Source: an uncultured Siphonobacter sp.
GTDB lineage: Bacteria > Bacteroidota > Bacteroidia > Cytophagales > Spirosomataceae
Assembly (NCBI GenBank): GCA_913774715.1
Contig: CAJYHS010000226.1
Coordinates: 1-64,000, forward strand
Direction: 5' to 3'
DNA: 64,000 nt
In this document: positions 14,255 to 23,646 of the stretch, in pieces
Position numbering within the stretch: position 1 is the stretch's first letter
Layout: the number at the start of each line of letters is the position of its first letter
Notes under the pieces: generated by a model
The model's input: only the letters and a program-made list of their open reading frames with translations
The model's database searches: none
What the model was told of the DNA's origin: nothing
Made by a program: the position numbers and the translations under genes

Positions 14255-17200
14255 GGTGCTCCATTTCTTCAGTTAAAGGATTCTCCGCTTCGTGCTTGAT
14301 GAGTTTCCGTTTCGCGGCGATACTGCCGAAGATGTAATACAAGCCGGGTACGATGATTACACCGAATACCGTCCCGAATAGCATACCTCCCAGGGCTGAT
14401 GAACCGATGGTACGGTTACCGATGGCACCGGGGCCGGTGGCAACAACCAGCGGAATCAAACCCGCAATGAAAGCGAAGGAGGTCATCAAAATGGGCCGGA
14501 AACGTTCTTTAGCCCCCTCAATAGCGGATTCAAAGACGCTGACTCCCTGCTGATGCCTTTGAACGGCGAACTCAACAATCAAGACCGCGTTTTTCCCTAA
14601 CAGACCGACCAGCATGACCAGACCTACCTGAGCATAAATGTCGTTGGCAAGGCCCATCATTTTGATTAACAGGAAGGACCCGAAAATCCCGGCGGGCAGT
14701 GAGAAAATAACGGCTAGCGGCAGGATAAAGCTTTCGTACTGAGCGGCTAATACCATGTAAACGAAGGCTAATACAATCAGGAAGATGACTACCGCTTCAT
14801 TACCACGAACCACCTCATCCTTAGACAAACCAGCCCAGTCGATGTCGTAACCCCGGGGCAACGTTTTCTTGGCTACTTCTTGAATAACCTTGATGGCTTC
14901 CCCACTACTGTATCCTTTGGCCGGAGCACCCCGGAAGGCCGCCGTCGTATACATGTTATAACGGTTGATCTCGTTAGCTCCCTGCGTTTTCTTGATTTTC
15001 ATGAATGCCGAGAAAGGCACCATTTCATCACGGTTGTTCTTCACGTAGAGCTGCATCAGATCGTCGGGTAAGCGGCGATATTCTGGCCCAGCCTGCACGA
15101 ACACTTTGAAGAAACGCTGGAACTTGATGAAGCCTAATTCGTACGAACTACCAATCAGAATCGACAGCGTGTTCATGGCTTTACCAATCGAAACGCCTTT
15201 CTGCATGGCCAGTTTATTATCAATCTCCAGCTCATACTGTGGATAGTTCGCACTGAAGAATGTAAACAGGCCTGTTAACTCCTTGCGTTTTTTCAGCTCC
15301 GCCATGAAGTCGTTACTTACTTTCTGAAGCTGCTGATAATCACCTGAGTTCGTTTTATCTAATAATTGCAGTGAGAACCCGCCCGCAGCACCATACCCAG
15401 GTACGGCTGGGGGATCGAAGAACTCGATGGTCGCTCCGGGAATTACCTTGGCCTTTTCTTCGAGTTCGTAGATGATCTCATTCACTGTCTGCTTACGTTC
15501 GGACCAGGGTTTAAGGTTAATCAAACAGGTACCGGCGTTAGAACCGCGACCTTCCGTTAATACCTCATAACCCGCCAGAGCCGATACTGACTCGATTCCT
15601 TCTACTTTTTCAGCAATCGACTGCAATTTCCGACCAATGTCATTGGTACGTTCCAGCGTTGATCCCGGAGGCGTTTGAATGATGGCATAGATCATGCCCT
15701 GATCTTCACTCGGAATAAAACCGGATGGCAGAGTTGTACTGATCCCGAAAATACCGGCACCGAATGCTAAAAGAATACCGAAGGTGATCACCCGACGATT
15801 TACAATCAATCGTAACAGACTTGTGTATTTACCCGTCAATTTATCAAAACCACGGTTAAAGGCGTCCAGACCGCGATTGATGATGGTTTTCTTACGAGGC
15901 TTCCCGTGGTTATTTTTTAGGATCATCGCACAAAGCACTGGCGTCAGCGTTAAGGCTACCAGACCGGAAAGTACGATGGACGTCGCCATGGTAATCGAGA
16001 ACTGGCGATAGAAAATACCCACCGGACCCGACATGAAAGCTACGGGAATGAATACCGCTGTCATCAACAGGGTAATGGCAATAACGGCTCCACTGATTTC
16101 GTGAAGTACTTTTTTCACTGCTTTATACGGCGACAAGTGCTCTTCTTCCATTTTGGCGTGGACGGCCTCAACCACCACAATCGCATCATCGACTACGATA
16201 CCAATCGCTAATACCAGAGCAAATAAGGTAATCATGTTAATGGTAAGCCCGAAGAGCTGCATAAACATAAAGGCCCCGATCAGTGACACGGGCACGGCAA
16301 TGGTTGGGATCAGCGTTGAACGCCAGTCGCCGAGGAAAACGAACACCACCAGAGCTACCAGAATAAAGGCATCCCTCAGGGTATGGATTACGTTTTCGAT
16401 GGAAGCATCCAGGAAGTTCGAAACGTCATAGCTGATTTTATAGTCCATTCCCGGAGGGAAGGATGATTTTTTCAGTTCGTCCAGCTTATCTTTTACTTCC
16501 TTAATCACATCACTGGCATTACTACCATAGGTCTGTTTCAGGACGATAGCGGCAGAGGGATACCCGTTGAGATTAGAATAAATATCGTAATACTCACTAC
16601 CTAACTCCACGCTTGCTACGTCTTTCAGATACAGAATTTCACCATTGGGATTAGCCCGTACGATTACGTTCTTGTATTGCTCCACTTCGTTAAATCGCCC
16701 CTGATAGGTTAATACGTATTCAAGTGCTTCAGCCCGCTTTCCATCACTTCGGCCCAGACGACCGGGGGATCCAATCACACTTTGTTCATCAAGAGCGTCC
16801 ATTACTTCTTCCGCCGAGATGTTATAGGCACGCATCCGGTCGGGCTTCAACCAGATACGCATGGCGTACTGACGGCTACCGAGGATACTTGCCTGACCAA
16901 TTCCGTTCAGACGCTGTAATTCGGGAATCATGTTTACCCCGGCGAAGTTGAAGAGAAACTTCATGTCGGCGTGAGGATCCTTACTGTAAAGGTTCACGTA
17001 CATCAACATGTTCGGAACGATCCGGTTTACGATAACCCCTTCCCGTTGTACCAGAATGGGCAGACGGTTCAAAACCTGGGCAATACGAGTGTTGATGTTC
17101 ACTACCGCCTGATCAGGATTCGTTCCCAGGTTAAAAACTATCTGTATGTTGGCTTCCCCCGCACTGGTGGCATCAGAAGTCATATACTTCATGCCGGGAA

Positions 17201-17414
17201 CGCCGTTAATGGCCTGCTCCATCGGAATCAATACAGATTCCGTTAATACTTTGGCACTCGCTCCGGGATAAGAAGCCCGAACGATAACCATTGGCGGTGA
17301 AATTTCAGGGAATTGAGAAATAGGCAAGCTATTGATCGCGAGTATACCCGTAAATACGATAACGAGCGATATGACAATAGCAAGTACTGGTCTATGAATG
17401 AACTGCTTAAACAT
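14247..17414 (-). CDS. RND efflux pump, HAE1/AcrB-type inner-membrane permease
   Basis: A 1055-residue proton-driven exporter of hydrophobic and amphiphilic compounds. Length, 12-span layout and motifs match AcrB/MexB. Helix 1 starts FIHRPVLAIVISLVIV, a Gly-rich porter motif occurs near residue 50, and TM4 carries the proton-relay aspartates (LAIGIVVDDAIVVVEAV, about 400-415). TM10 has its lysine (GLLGKNAVLIVEFA, about 940). Large periplasmic loops follow TM1 and TM7. The gene starts 25 bp after the adaptor stop and overlaps the outer-membrane factor by 8 nt. The substrate range cannot be predicted from sequence. Confidence 0.95.
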   Translation of the reverse strand: MFKQFIHRPVLAIVISLVIVFTGILAINSLPISQFPEISPPMVIVRASYPGASAKVLTESVLIPMEQAINGVPGMKYMTSDATSAGEANIQIVFNLGTNPDQAVVNINTRIAQVLNRLPILVQREGVIVNRIVPNMLMYVNLYSKDPHADMKFLFNFAGVNMIPELQRLNGIGQASILGSRQYAMRIWLKPDRMRAYNISAEEVMDALDEQSVIGSPGRLGRSDGKRAEALEYVLTYQGRFNEVEQYKNVIVRANPNGEILYLKDVASVELGSEYYDIYSNLNGYPSAAIVLKQTYGSNASDVIKEVKDKLDELKKSSFPPGMDYKISYDVSNFLDASIENVIHTLRDAFILVALVVFVFLGDWRSTLIPTIAVPVSLIGAFMFMQLFGLTINMITLFALVLAIGIVVDDAIVVVEAVHAKMEEEHLSPYKAVKKVLHEISGAVIAITLLMTAVFIPVAFMSGPVGIFYRQFSITMATSIVLSGLVALTLTPVLCAMILKNNHGKPRKKTIINRGLDAFNRGFDKLTGKYTSLLRLIVNRRVITFGILLAFGAGIFGISTTLPSGFIPSEDQGMIYAIIQTPPGSTLERTNDIGRKLQSIAEKVEGIESVSALAGYEVLTEGRGSNAGTCLINLKPWSERKQTVNEIIYELEEKAKVIPGATIEFFDPPAVPGYGAAGGFSLQLLDKTNSGDYQQLQKVSNDFMAELKKRKELTGLFTFFSANYPQYELEIDNKLAMQKGVSIGKAMNTLSILIGSSYELGFIKFQRFFKVFVQAGPEYRRLPDDLMQLYVKNNRDEMVPFSAFMKIKKTQGANEINRYNMYTTAAFRGAPAKGYSSGEAIKVIQEVAKKTLPRGYDIDWAGLSKDEVVRGNEAVVIFLIVLAFVYMVLAAQYESFILPLAVIFSLPAGIFGSFLLIKMMGLANDIYAQVGLVMLVGLLGKNAVLIVEFAVQRHQQGVSVFESAIEGAKERFRPILMTSFAFIAGLIPLVVATGPGAIGNRTIGSSALGGMLFGTVFGVIIVPGLYYIFGSIAAKRKLIKHEAENPLTEEMEHHV

Positions 17415-17439
17415 GTTCTTGCTCTTTAAAAGGCTTGTA

Positions 17440-18522
17440 CTACTCGGAATACACTTTCAGCTTGGGAATCACCGCTTTGGGATCTTCATAGTCGAAGGCG
17501 ATTTTATCACCATCTTTCACTTTCCGAATGCCTTCCAGCAGAATCTTTTCATCTGCCTTTAGTCCATCTCTTACGATGTATAAATCCGGCATTTCTGCGG
17601 CGATGTTGATTTCCCGCGTGTGCACTTTATGATCATTTCCAACGACGAAAACGTAGCGTTTTTCCAGAACTTCAAACGTCGCTTTCTGTGGAATAATAAT
17701 GGCATTTTTTAGGGGAACGGTCATCTGAATATTACCCGTTTCACCGTGACGTAACAGCCCTTTAGGGTTAGGAAAAGTAGCTCGGAAGGCAATGTTACCC
17801 GTTTCGTTATTGAAATCCGCTTCGATGGTTTCAACCACGCCTACGTGTGGGAACAGCTCATTGTTAGCCATCATCAGATGAACTTTCATTTTATCATCCG
17901 TCTGATTATGAGCTTTAAAATTTAGATATTCAGCTTCAGGAACGTTGAAATAAACCCACAACTGACGGTTATCAGAAAGCGTGGTTAATAACTGTCCCTC
18001 GTCAACCAGACTTCCTAAACGAACCTGAAAACGGTCGATAATGCCGTCAAATGGAGCCCGAATTTCAGTGAACTGAAGGTGTACTTTTGCCAGCGATAAC
18101 TCCGCTTTTGCTTTTTCCAGCTTAGCATTAGCCATGGCCAGTTCGTTTTTGGCAACGACATTTTTATCAGCCAACGGTTTAGTATTTTCTACCTCGATCT
18201 GAGCTGCTTTTGCTTCAGCCTGAGCTTTTTCCATTTCAGCCTGATAGATGTTAGGCATGATACGGAACAACAACTGGCCTTTCTTCACGAACTTACCTTC
18301 GTCTACGTAAATGTCCTGAAGGTAACCTCGCTCCTGAGCTCTTAATTCGATGTGACTAATGGAGTGGATTTGACACACATAATTCTGTGTAATTAAGGTG
18401 TCCATTTGGGCAGGACTAGTGACCAGATATTTGGTCTCTTCTTCCTTTTCTTCGTGTTTTGATTCACAGCTTGTTAGGTAAAACAGGCCACACAAGCTCA
18501 TCAGCATGAGAATTCTCTTCAT
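17440..18522 (-). CDS. RND efflux periplasmic adaptor (AcrA/MexA-type lipoprotein)
   Basis: This membrane-fusion protein links the HAE1 pump to the outer-membrane factor. I start it at ATG 18522 because MKRILMLMSLCGLFYLTSC gives a clean lipoprotein signal (Cys19); the open frame continues upstream to 18612 but adds a non-signal leader. The mature protein has the usual layout: a split lipoyl/barrel-sandwich domain (YLQDIYVDEGKFVKKGQLLF and IRAPFDGIIDRFQVRLG), an alpha-helical hairpin between the halves rich in Ala, Glu and Lys, then beta-barrel and membrane-proximal domains. It begins the efflux operon, unless the small secreted protein upstream belongs to it. Confidence 0.9.
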   Translation of the reverse strand: MKRILMLMSLCGLFYLTSCESKHEEKEEETKYLVTSPAQMDTLITQNYVCQIHSISHIELRAQERGYLQDIYVDEGKFVKKGQLLFRIMPNIYQAEMEKAQAEAKAAQIEVENTKPLADKNVVAKNELAMANAKLEKAKAELSLAKVHLQFTEIRAPFDGIIDRFQVRLGSLVDEGQLLTTLSDNRQLWVYFNVPEAEYLNFKAHNQTDDKMKVHLMMANNELFPHVGVVETIEADFNNETGNIAFRATFPNPKGLLRHGETGNIQMTVPLKNAIIIPQKATFEVLEKRYVFVVGNDHKVHTREINIAAEMPDLYIVRDGLKADEKILLEGIRKVKDGDKIAFDYEDPKAVIPKLKVYSE

Positions 18523-18694
18523 AGCGGGAGCAGATTTGCTTTTTAAAAAGCAATACGGTTTTCTAAATGAGTATTGGGAAAAGGGATAAGACGATACGGT
18601 CAGGCAAGCCATGACCCAGACTGTCCTATGGTACGGAAACTAGTAACGCAACTAACTAATAATCAAAATATTAACTAGCTCAGCAAAATTCAGA

Positions 18695-19099
18695 TCATAA
18701 CCGGAGAACCCGTAGTACGATGTATTTATTAGCGGAGGTATAGGAAAACTGGGAGCAAAAAGTGTAGCAGTTAGTTCTATAACGGCAGAAGTATACGGAC
18801 GTTAACGCATCATAAAAACTGCTAAAGTACTGGCTGACTTCAACGCTTTTGAAGGCTCTCAGTTTCTCTTCTTCGTCCTTCGATTCAGCTACTTCGATGG
18901 AATCCTGATCGTTCTCTATGGGCGTCGCAATGGCTTTTAGAAGTACTGGTCCCCGTTCCTGCGTAATCTCCTCGACATTCTTTTTAATCTGGATCAGTGG
19001 ATTACAATCCGCCGACTCGTATGAAAAAGCATAGGAGTAGCTGTATCCATTAAGCAGGATAAAACTTAGTGATAATAAAAATCGAATCAGCACCTTCAT
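18695..19099 (-). CDS. Small secreted protein of unknown function (134 aa)
   Basis: No family recognised. A signal peptide (about residues 1-24, ending YSYAFS) precedes an acidic middle segment (about 45-82) and a Tyr/Cys-rich C-terminus with three cysteines between 108 and 119. It is on the same strand as the efflux adaptor, about 170 bp upstream of the preferred adaptor start, so it could be the first gene of that operon. The atypical tail makes me less sure that the whole reading frame is expressed. Confidence 0.45.
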   Translation of the reverse strand: MKVLIRFLLSLSFILLNGYSYSYAFSYESADCNPLIQIKKNVEEITQERGPVLLKAIATPIENDQDSIEVAESKDEEEKLRAFKSVEVSQYFSSFYDALTSVYFCRYRTNCYTFCSQFSYTSANKYIVLRVLRL

Positions 19100-19576
19100 C
19101 CTATGATTAAAAAGAACCTGAGTTAATCAGGCTGCTCGTTATTAAAACTTGTTTTCAACCTTTAATACCAAAGATTAAAAAGCGTTTTAAAGAGTGTATA
19201 GAACAAAAAGAAGATAATTTGACACCTATCTAATAATAGTCGTAAGAAAAATACTTATACTATTGAAAATCAGATCATTACAAATGAGTCTTATTCCTTT
19301 TGTTTTTCAAAAGTAGGCGGGCCACATAAAATCCATCTTGAATAGAGATTAAAATGGAGTTAAAATGGCCTGTTTTCTCTCCACAAAGGACTTATTAATT
19401 GAATGACGTTTATAAACTGAATAAGTAAAATCAAACGAATCCGTAAATCCATTATTTCTCACAACAGATTGACTATAAATGGTTTATATTTTAATAATGT
19501 TAATCCATCACTTCATGTAACAAAAAAGGTTCCGCTTAGTTAAAAGCGGAACCTTTTTAAATCTAAATTAATAATG
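19100..19576. other. Non-coding gap of about 480 bp
   Basis: AT-rich intergenic DNA between the small secreted protein (start at 19099) and the SDR gene (stop at 19577), both on the minus strand. It must carry the promoter for the former and holds the terminator of the latter at 19522-19558. I see no ORF, repeat or clear promoter box otherwise. Confidence 0.5.
19522..19558 (-). terminator. Terminator of the SDR genes
   Basis: AAAAAGGTTCCGCTT pairs with AAGCGGAACCTTTTT around a 6-nt loop. For the minus-strand genes this hairpin is followed by a T-run. It lies 18 bp after the stop at 19577. Confidence 0.75.
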
Positions 19577-20407
19577 TTAAAATCCAGTTGAGGTAGCTAC
19601 TCTTCTCCATGCTGCCATATCTTTCTGCACGTTTAGAATTTTAGTCTCCGCAGTCGAATAGGCATCTTCTCCTAAAAACAGGTGCAGAGGAGGATTCTCT
19701 ACCTCGGATAAATCAATTAATACCTGAACTGCTTTCTCTGGGTCACCGGGCTGGGCCTGATTAATCTGTTCCCGGTGCATTTGCTGCGAATCCCGAACGG
19801 CCTGATAGGCTTCAATGGGCTGTTTGGGTAAACCCAGAGAATTATCCGTCAGAAAATCCGTGCGGAAATAGCCAGGACTTACAATGGTTACCTTCACGCC
19901 AAACGCTTCGGATTCAGCCGCAAAAGATTCGGAAAGGCCCTGTACGGCAAACTTGGTTGCACAGTAAATCCCCCAACCCGGAAAGGCTCCTGAAAAACCC
20001 CCAATGGAAGAAATATTATAGTAATGTCCCGACTGTTGTGCTCGCAGATGGGGCATAGTAGCTCGAATCACGTTCAGTAAACCAAAGACGTTTACCTCAA
20101 AATTGTCTCTGGACTCCGTATCGCTCAGTTCCTCCAGACTTCCAATCTGACCGTACCCGGCGTTATTCACTACCACGTCTATACGACCGAATTTTTCCAG
20201 TGTCTGGGTAACCGCGTCTTGTACCGAAACTTCATTCGAAAGATCCATTTCCAAAGCCAGAAACTGGTCCGTTTCATTTACGGCGTCCTGCAATGATTTC
20301 TTGCTACGCGAAGTGGCGGCCACAGCATATCCCTGAGCCAATAATTTTTTAACCAGCGAGAGTCCCAATCCTTTGGAGGCTCCCGTTACAAACCATACTT
20401 TTTTCAT
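19577..20407 (-). CDS. Short-chain dehydrogenase/reductase, first paralog (276 aa)
   Basis: A classical SDR oxidoreductase that uses NAD(P)H on an unknown carbonyl or hydroxyl substrate. The nucleotide-binding motif TGASKGLG is at 8-15, followed by Arg34 in ATSRS, which suggests NADP preference. NNAG is at 81-84, the catalytic Ser at 133/134 (NISSIGG) and the Tyr148/Lys152 pair in YCATK. It begins 5 bp after the stop of the second SDR and is closely similar to it, so the two look like a tandem duplication in one transcript. An AraC-family regulator lies just upstream of both. Confidence 0.85.
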   Translation of the reverse strand: MKKVWFVTGASKGLGLSLVKKLLAQGYAVAATSRSKKSLQDAVNETDQFLALEMDLSNEVSVQDAVTQTLEKFGRIDVVVNNAGYGQIGSLEELSDTESRDNFEVNVFGLLNVIRATMPHLRAQQSGHYYNISSIGGFSGAFPGWGIYCATKFAVQGLSESFAAESEAFGVKVTIVSPGYFRTDFLTDNSLGLPKQPIEAYQAVRDSQQMHREQINQAQPGDPEKAVQVLIDLSEVENPPLHLFLGEDAYSTAETKILNVQKDMAAWRRVATSTGF

Positions 20408-20412
20408 CTTAT

Positions 20413-21243
20413 TTATTGAAAATCAGTTGATTGAGAAATCGTTTTAAACTCTTCTAATTCCTGTTGCAGGATACCCACTTTTTGCGTAGCCCGCTTGTAA
20501 GCATCACTTCCCATGAAAAGGCGAACGGGCGGATTTTCCATAGCAGTCAGTGAAAGGATAACCTCCGCCGCCCGATCCGGGTCGCCGATCTGGGTGCCGT
20601 TCATGTGGCGATATTTATCATGAGAATCCCGGATGGATTGATAATCGGCAATCTGCTCCTGAGCAAACACCAGCGACTCTTCGGTAAGAAAACTGGTACG
20701 AAAAGCTCCCGGCTCCAGCACGGTTACTTTGATACCCAACTCCCGCACGTCTTCTGCTAATACTTCTGAAAGACCCACCACCGCAAACTTGCTGGCGGCA
20801 TATATAGCCCAACCCGTATTGGCCGAAAAGCCAGCGATAGAAGCAATATTAATGATGTGACCGAAACGCTGTTGGCGGAGAATGGGCATGGCCTTCCGAA
20901 TGACATTCAGCGTAGCAAAAACGTTAACATCAAAACTTGTCCGTGTCTCGGCATCACTGAGTTCTTCAATGCTACCCCCAATGCCATAACCCGCATTGTT
21001 GAGGATTATATCCAGTTTCCCGAAAGTTTGATGGGTGAGCGTAATGGCCTGCTGAACCGAGCTTTCGCTGGTCAGATCCACCTGGAGGGGTAAAAATAAA
21101 GAGGAAGAGGCTCCTACGGCCTGAATCAGGCTGTCAATTGAGCGGGAAGTCGCAGCGACTGAATGGCCTTCCGCCAGTAATTTTTTAACCAGAGCCAACC
21201 CTAAGCCTTTGGATGCTCCGGTAATGAACCATACTTTTTTCAT
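20413..21243 (-). CDS. Short-chain dehydrogenase/reductase, second paralog (276 aa)
   Basis: A classical SDR with cofactor loop TGASKGLG (8-15), ATSRS with Arg34, NNAG (82-85), Ser135 (INIASIAGF) and the catalytic Tyr148/Lys152 (YAASK). I start it at ATG 21243 (MKKVWF), which aligns with the neighbouring paralog; a GTG at 21270 would add nine residues and is less likely. A purine-rich stretch (AAAAAGGTAG) lies just upstream of the ATG. It is transcribed ahead of the first paralog and 86 bp after the AraC-type gene, which may control it. The substrate is unknown. Confidence 0.85.
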   Translation of the reverse strand: MKKVWFITGASKGLGLALVKKLLAEGHSVAATSRSIDSLIQAVGASSSLFLPLQVDLTSESSVQQAITLTHQTFGKLDIILNNAGYGIGGSIEELSDAETRTSFDVNVFATLNVIRKAMPILRQQRFGHIINIASIAGFSANTGWAIYAASKFAVVGLSEVLAEDVRELGIKVTVLEPGAFRTSFLTEESLVFAQEQIADYQSIRDSHDKYRHMNGTQIGDPDRAAEVILSLTAMENPPVRLFMGSDAYKRATQKVGILQQELEEFKTISQSTDFQ

Positions 21244-21329
21244 AGCTTTTCTACCTTTTTGGGTTGACACAAAGGTAGAATCAGGCTATGGGCTAAACTT
21301 TACGTAGAACAAACGAATGATTACAAAAA

Positions 21330-22232
21330 TCAAACAGTTCTATAGACGCTTGGGCTTTGCTGGGTATGTTTCTTGAAAAAGTTATTGAAATGCGTTGCTT
21401 CTTCAAAACCCAGACTGTAGCTGATTTCAGAAATATTCCAGTCGGTATGTCTGAGTAAAGCTTTGGCTTCATTCAATACTCGCTGAGCGATTACGGAAGA
21501 AGTGGTCATTCCGGTTGTTTGGCGAACGGCCCGGTTTAGGTGATTGACGTGCATGGCAAGCTGATCGGCAAAGTCACTGGCCGAACGCATGGTGAATCGT
21601 TGCACGGGCGTTTCAATCGGGAACTGGCGTTCCAGTAACTCCGTAAAAACAGTCGTGATTCGCGTATTTGCATCCGTATGCTTATAAATCGTCTGCGTCG
21701 GCTGCATCTTCAAAGCCGTATGGATTAACTCCATCGTATAGCTTTGCAGGAGATCATATTTATATTGATAATCACCCGCCATTTCATCCAGCATCTTATC
21801 AAACAAAGCCGAAATTTGACGATCCTGTTCTTGGGTAAGCACATAAGCAGGTTTTCCAGCGGGCGTAAACATGGGCATTTCACCAATATTTCCCCGGTAT
21901 CTTTCCGTATAAAAGGAATCCGTGAAAATACAGAAATACCCCGTTCGCTCATCGGAAAGTGACTCCCAAGTATAAGGCACCTGGGGATTGAAAAACATTA
22001 GGGTCGTACCAGAAATTTCAATACTCTTATCCGCATAATGATAGAGATTTCGACCTCGAATCAGTGAAATTTTGTAGAACTCCCGACGACTGTAATGGAT
22101 GGGCGTACTTTCGGGCCGAAAACAATCTTCTAGCCGGAACACATTGAAATGCCCTACACTAGGCTGAAAATTATCGGGTAACTGATTGAATTTATGATAA
22201 TAGAAATCCTGAACACTTTCCGTCTTTTCCAT
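21330..22232 (-). CDS. AraC-family transcriptional regulator
   Basis: The 300-residue regulator has an N-terminal cupin-like sensor region (about 35-160, with FYKISLIRGRNLYHYADKS). A C-terminal double helix-turn-helix (about 200-298) ends in ISEISYSLGFEEATHFNNFF and the P-S-x-Y-R motif of the family (QQSPSVYRTV). It probably controls the two SDR genes transcribed in the same direction 86 bp downstream, as in many Bacteroidota AraC-oxidoreductase clusters. The inducer is unknown. Confidence 0.85.
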   Translation of the reverse strand: MEKTESVQDFYYHKFNQLPDNFQPSVGHFNVFRLEDCFRPESTPIHYSRREFYKISLIRGRNLYHYADKSIEISGTTLMFFNPQVPYTWESLSDERTGYFCIFTDSFYTERYRGNIGEMPMFTPAGKPAYVLTQEQDRQISALFDKMLDEMAGDYQYKYDLLQSYTMELIHTALKMQPTQTIYKHTDANTRITTVFTELLERQFPIETPVQRFTMRSASDFADQLAMHVNHLNRAVRQTTGMTTSSVIAQRVLNEAKALLRHTDWNISEISYSLGFEEATHFNNFFKKHTQQSPSVYRTV

Positions 22233-22360
22233 AAAACAAACTTACAAAAATCAAACGAAACTTTTATTCGCTAGAGGACTGATGGGAAGCAGTCAGTAGG
22301 GATTACCTGTGATTGGCATTGATTTTTCCTGAGTTAAGACCTTCCAACAACCTTAGTTTT

Positions 22361-23530
22361 ATGAAAACCACTTCCCGGAAAAAGAAAACCTGGCGGATTG
22401 TTCTGGCCGTTCTGACGCTATTGGTCGTTATTCGGTTGGCTCTGCCTTTCGTTATTCTTCATTACGCGAATAGAACGCTGTCTACCATGAATGGATACCG
22501 TGGTCACATCAAGGATATTGATTTAGCCTTACTTCGCGGAGCCTATAAAATCGACAGCGTATATCTCAATAAGTATGATTCGGCTTCCCAACGGCAAACC
22601 CCCTTTTTTGGAGCAAAAATGATTGATTTGTCGGTAGAATGGAAGGCTCTTTTCAAAGGGGGAATTGTAGGAGAATTAGTGTTTGACTCACCTACCCTAC
22701 GTTTTACGAAAGACAAAGTCGAACCTAACCAGGTTCAGAAAGACTCCAGCGATTTTCGCACGCTGCTCAATGACTTCATGCCTCTGGATGTAAACCGCGT
22801 AGAAATTAATAATGGACGTATTGCGTACCTTGATGAACATTCCAGTCCCAAAGTAGACATTGCTCTTACCAATGCTCATCTGCTGGCCCTTAATCTGCGA
22901 AACAGCTATGATTCCACGAGCGTATTACCCGCTACTGTTACGGCTCAGGCTGACGTGTATGAAGGTAACCTTATCATAAATGCCCGCTTGAATCCTATGA
23001 ATCCCCGTCCGACATTTGATGTTAATGCTGAGATAAAAAATACGAACCTCGTAAAACTGAATGATTTCTTTAAAGCCTACGCCAGTGTAGACATTAACCG
23101 GGGAAGCTTTGGGCTGTATTCCGAAGCAGCCGCTAAGGATGGACGCTTTGATGGCTATGTAAAGCCTCTAATCACTAATCTGAAAGTATTAGGACCGGAG
23201 GATCGTCATGATACCATTCTGCAAAAACTTTGGGAAGGCATTGTCGGCGGTGTAGCTCAGATTTTTAAGAATCAAAGAAAAGATCAGCTAGCTACCAAGA
23301 TTCCTTTTGAGGGCGATATTAAAGAACCCGAGACGAATGTCTGGTTTGTGATTGGAAACATCCTGCAAAATGCCTTTGTCCGGGCCATTCAGCCCTCTCT
23401 GGATAATGAGGTCAGTCTGGGCACGGTCGACACGAAAAAAGAAGAAAAGAAAACTTTCCTTGAAAAGGTCTTTGGTAGCAAAGACGATAAAAAAGAGAAC
23501 AAGAAAAAACAGAAGAAGAAAAAAGACTAA
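22361..23530 (+). CDS. DUF748-family envelope protein (AsmA-like)
   Basis: The product (389 aa from ATG 22361) has an N-terminal basic stretch and one membrane span (about 10-33, WRIVLAVLTLLVVIRLALPF). A long beta-rich periplasmic region with the DUF748 pattern GHIKDIDLALLRGAYKIDSV follows. The C-terminus (about 360-389) is a run of Lys/Glu. DUF748 proteins are related to AsmA-type envelope proteins that span or remodel the periplasm; the exact role is not known. The open frame begins 48 bp earlier, but MKTTSRKKKTW gives the normal anchor. It is not obviously in an operon. Confidence 0.75.
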   Translation: MKTTSRKKKTWRIVLAVLTLLVVIRLALPFVILHYANRTLSTMNGYRGHIKDIDLALLRGAYKIDSVYLNKYDSASQRQTPFFGAKMIDLSVEWKALFKGGIVGELVFDSPTLRFTKDKVEPNQVQKDSSDFRTLLNDFMPLDVNRVEINNGRIAYLDEHSSPKVDIALTNAHLLALNLRNSYDSTSVLPATVTAQADVYEGNLIINARLNPMNPRPTFDVNAEIKNTNLVKLNDFFKAYASVDINRGSFGLYSEAAAKDGRFDGYVKPLITNLKVLGPEDRHDTILQKLWEGIVGGVAQIFKNQRKDQLATKIPFEGDIKEPETNVWFVIGNILQNAFVRAIQPSLDNEVSLGTVDTKKEEKKTFLEKVFGSKDDKKENKKKQKKKKD

Positions 23531-23577
23531 TCTTTCGTGCATAAGCAGAATCATGGAGTTATTTCTAGGTATAGTTC

Positions 23578-23607
23578 TTGTCTGGTATCTACAAATACTT
23601 TTATTTG
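23578..23607 (+). promoter_or_regulatory. Candidate promoter of glpF-glpK
   Basis: TTG at 23578-23580 and TTTATTTG at 23600-23607 are separated by 19 nt. This matches the Bacteroidota -33 TTG / -7 TAnnTTTG layout with one mismatch in the -7 box, and would place the transcript start about 30 bp before the glpF ATG. Confidence 0.4.
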
Positions 23608-23646
23608 TACAAGAAAATATTTAAATAGTTACTCTTAGGTCTACCT

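Noticed and set aside
16153-16431. 92-residue plus-strand frame opposite the RND pump gene
   Set aside because: Shadow of the pump gene; low-complexity Thr/Ser/Ile content typical of antisense frames.
21244-21270. GTG start adding nine residues to the second SDR
   Set aside because: The ATG at 21243 aligns with the paralog and is preceded by a purine-rich stretch.
23553-23624. 23-residue hydrophobic frame between the DUF748 gene and glpF
   Set aside because: It overlaps the candidate glpF promoter and is short enough to be chance.
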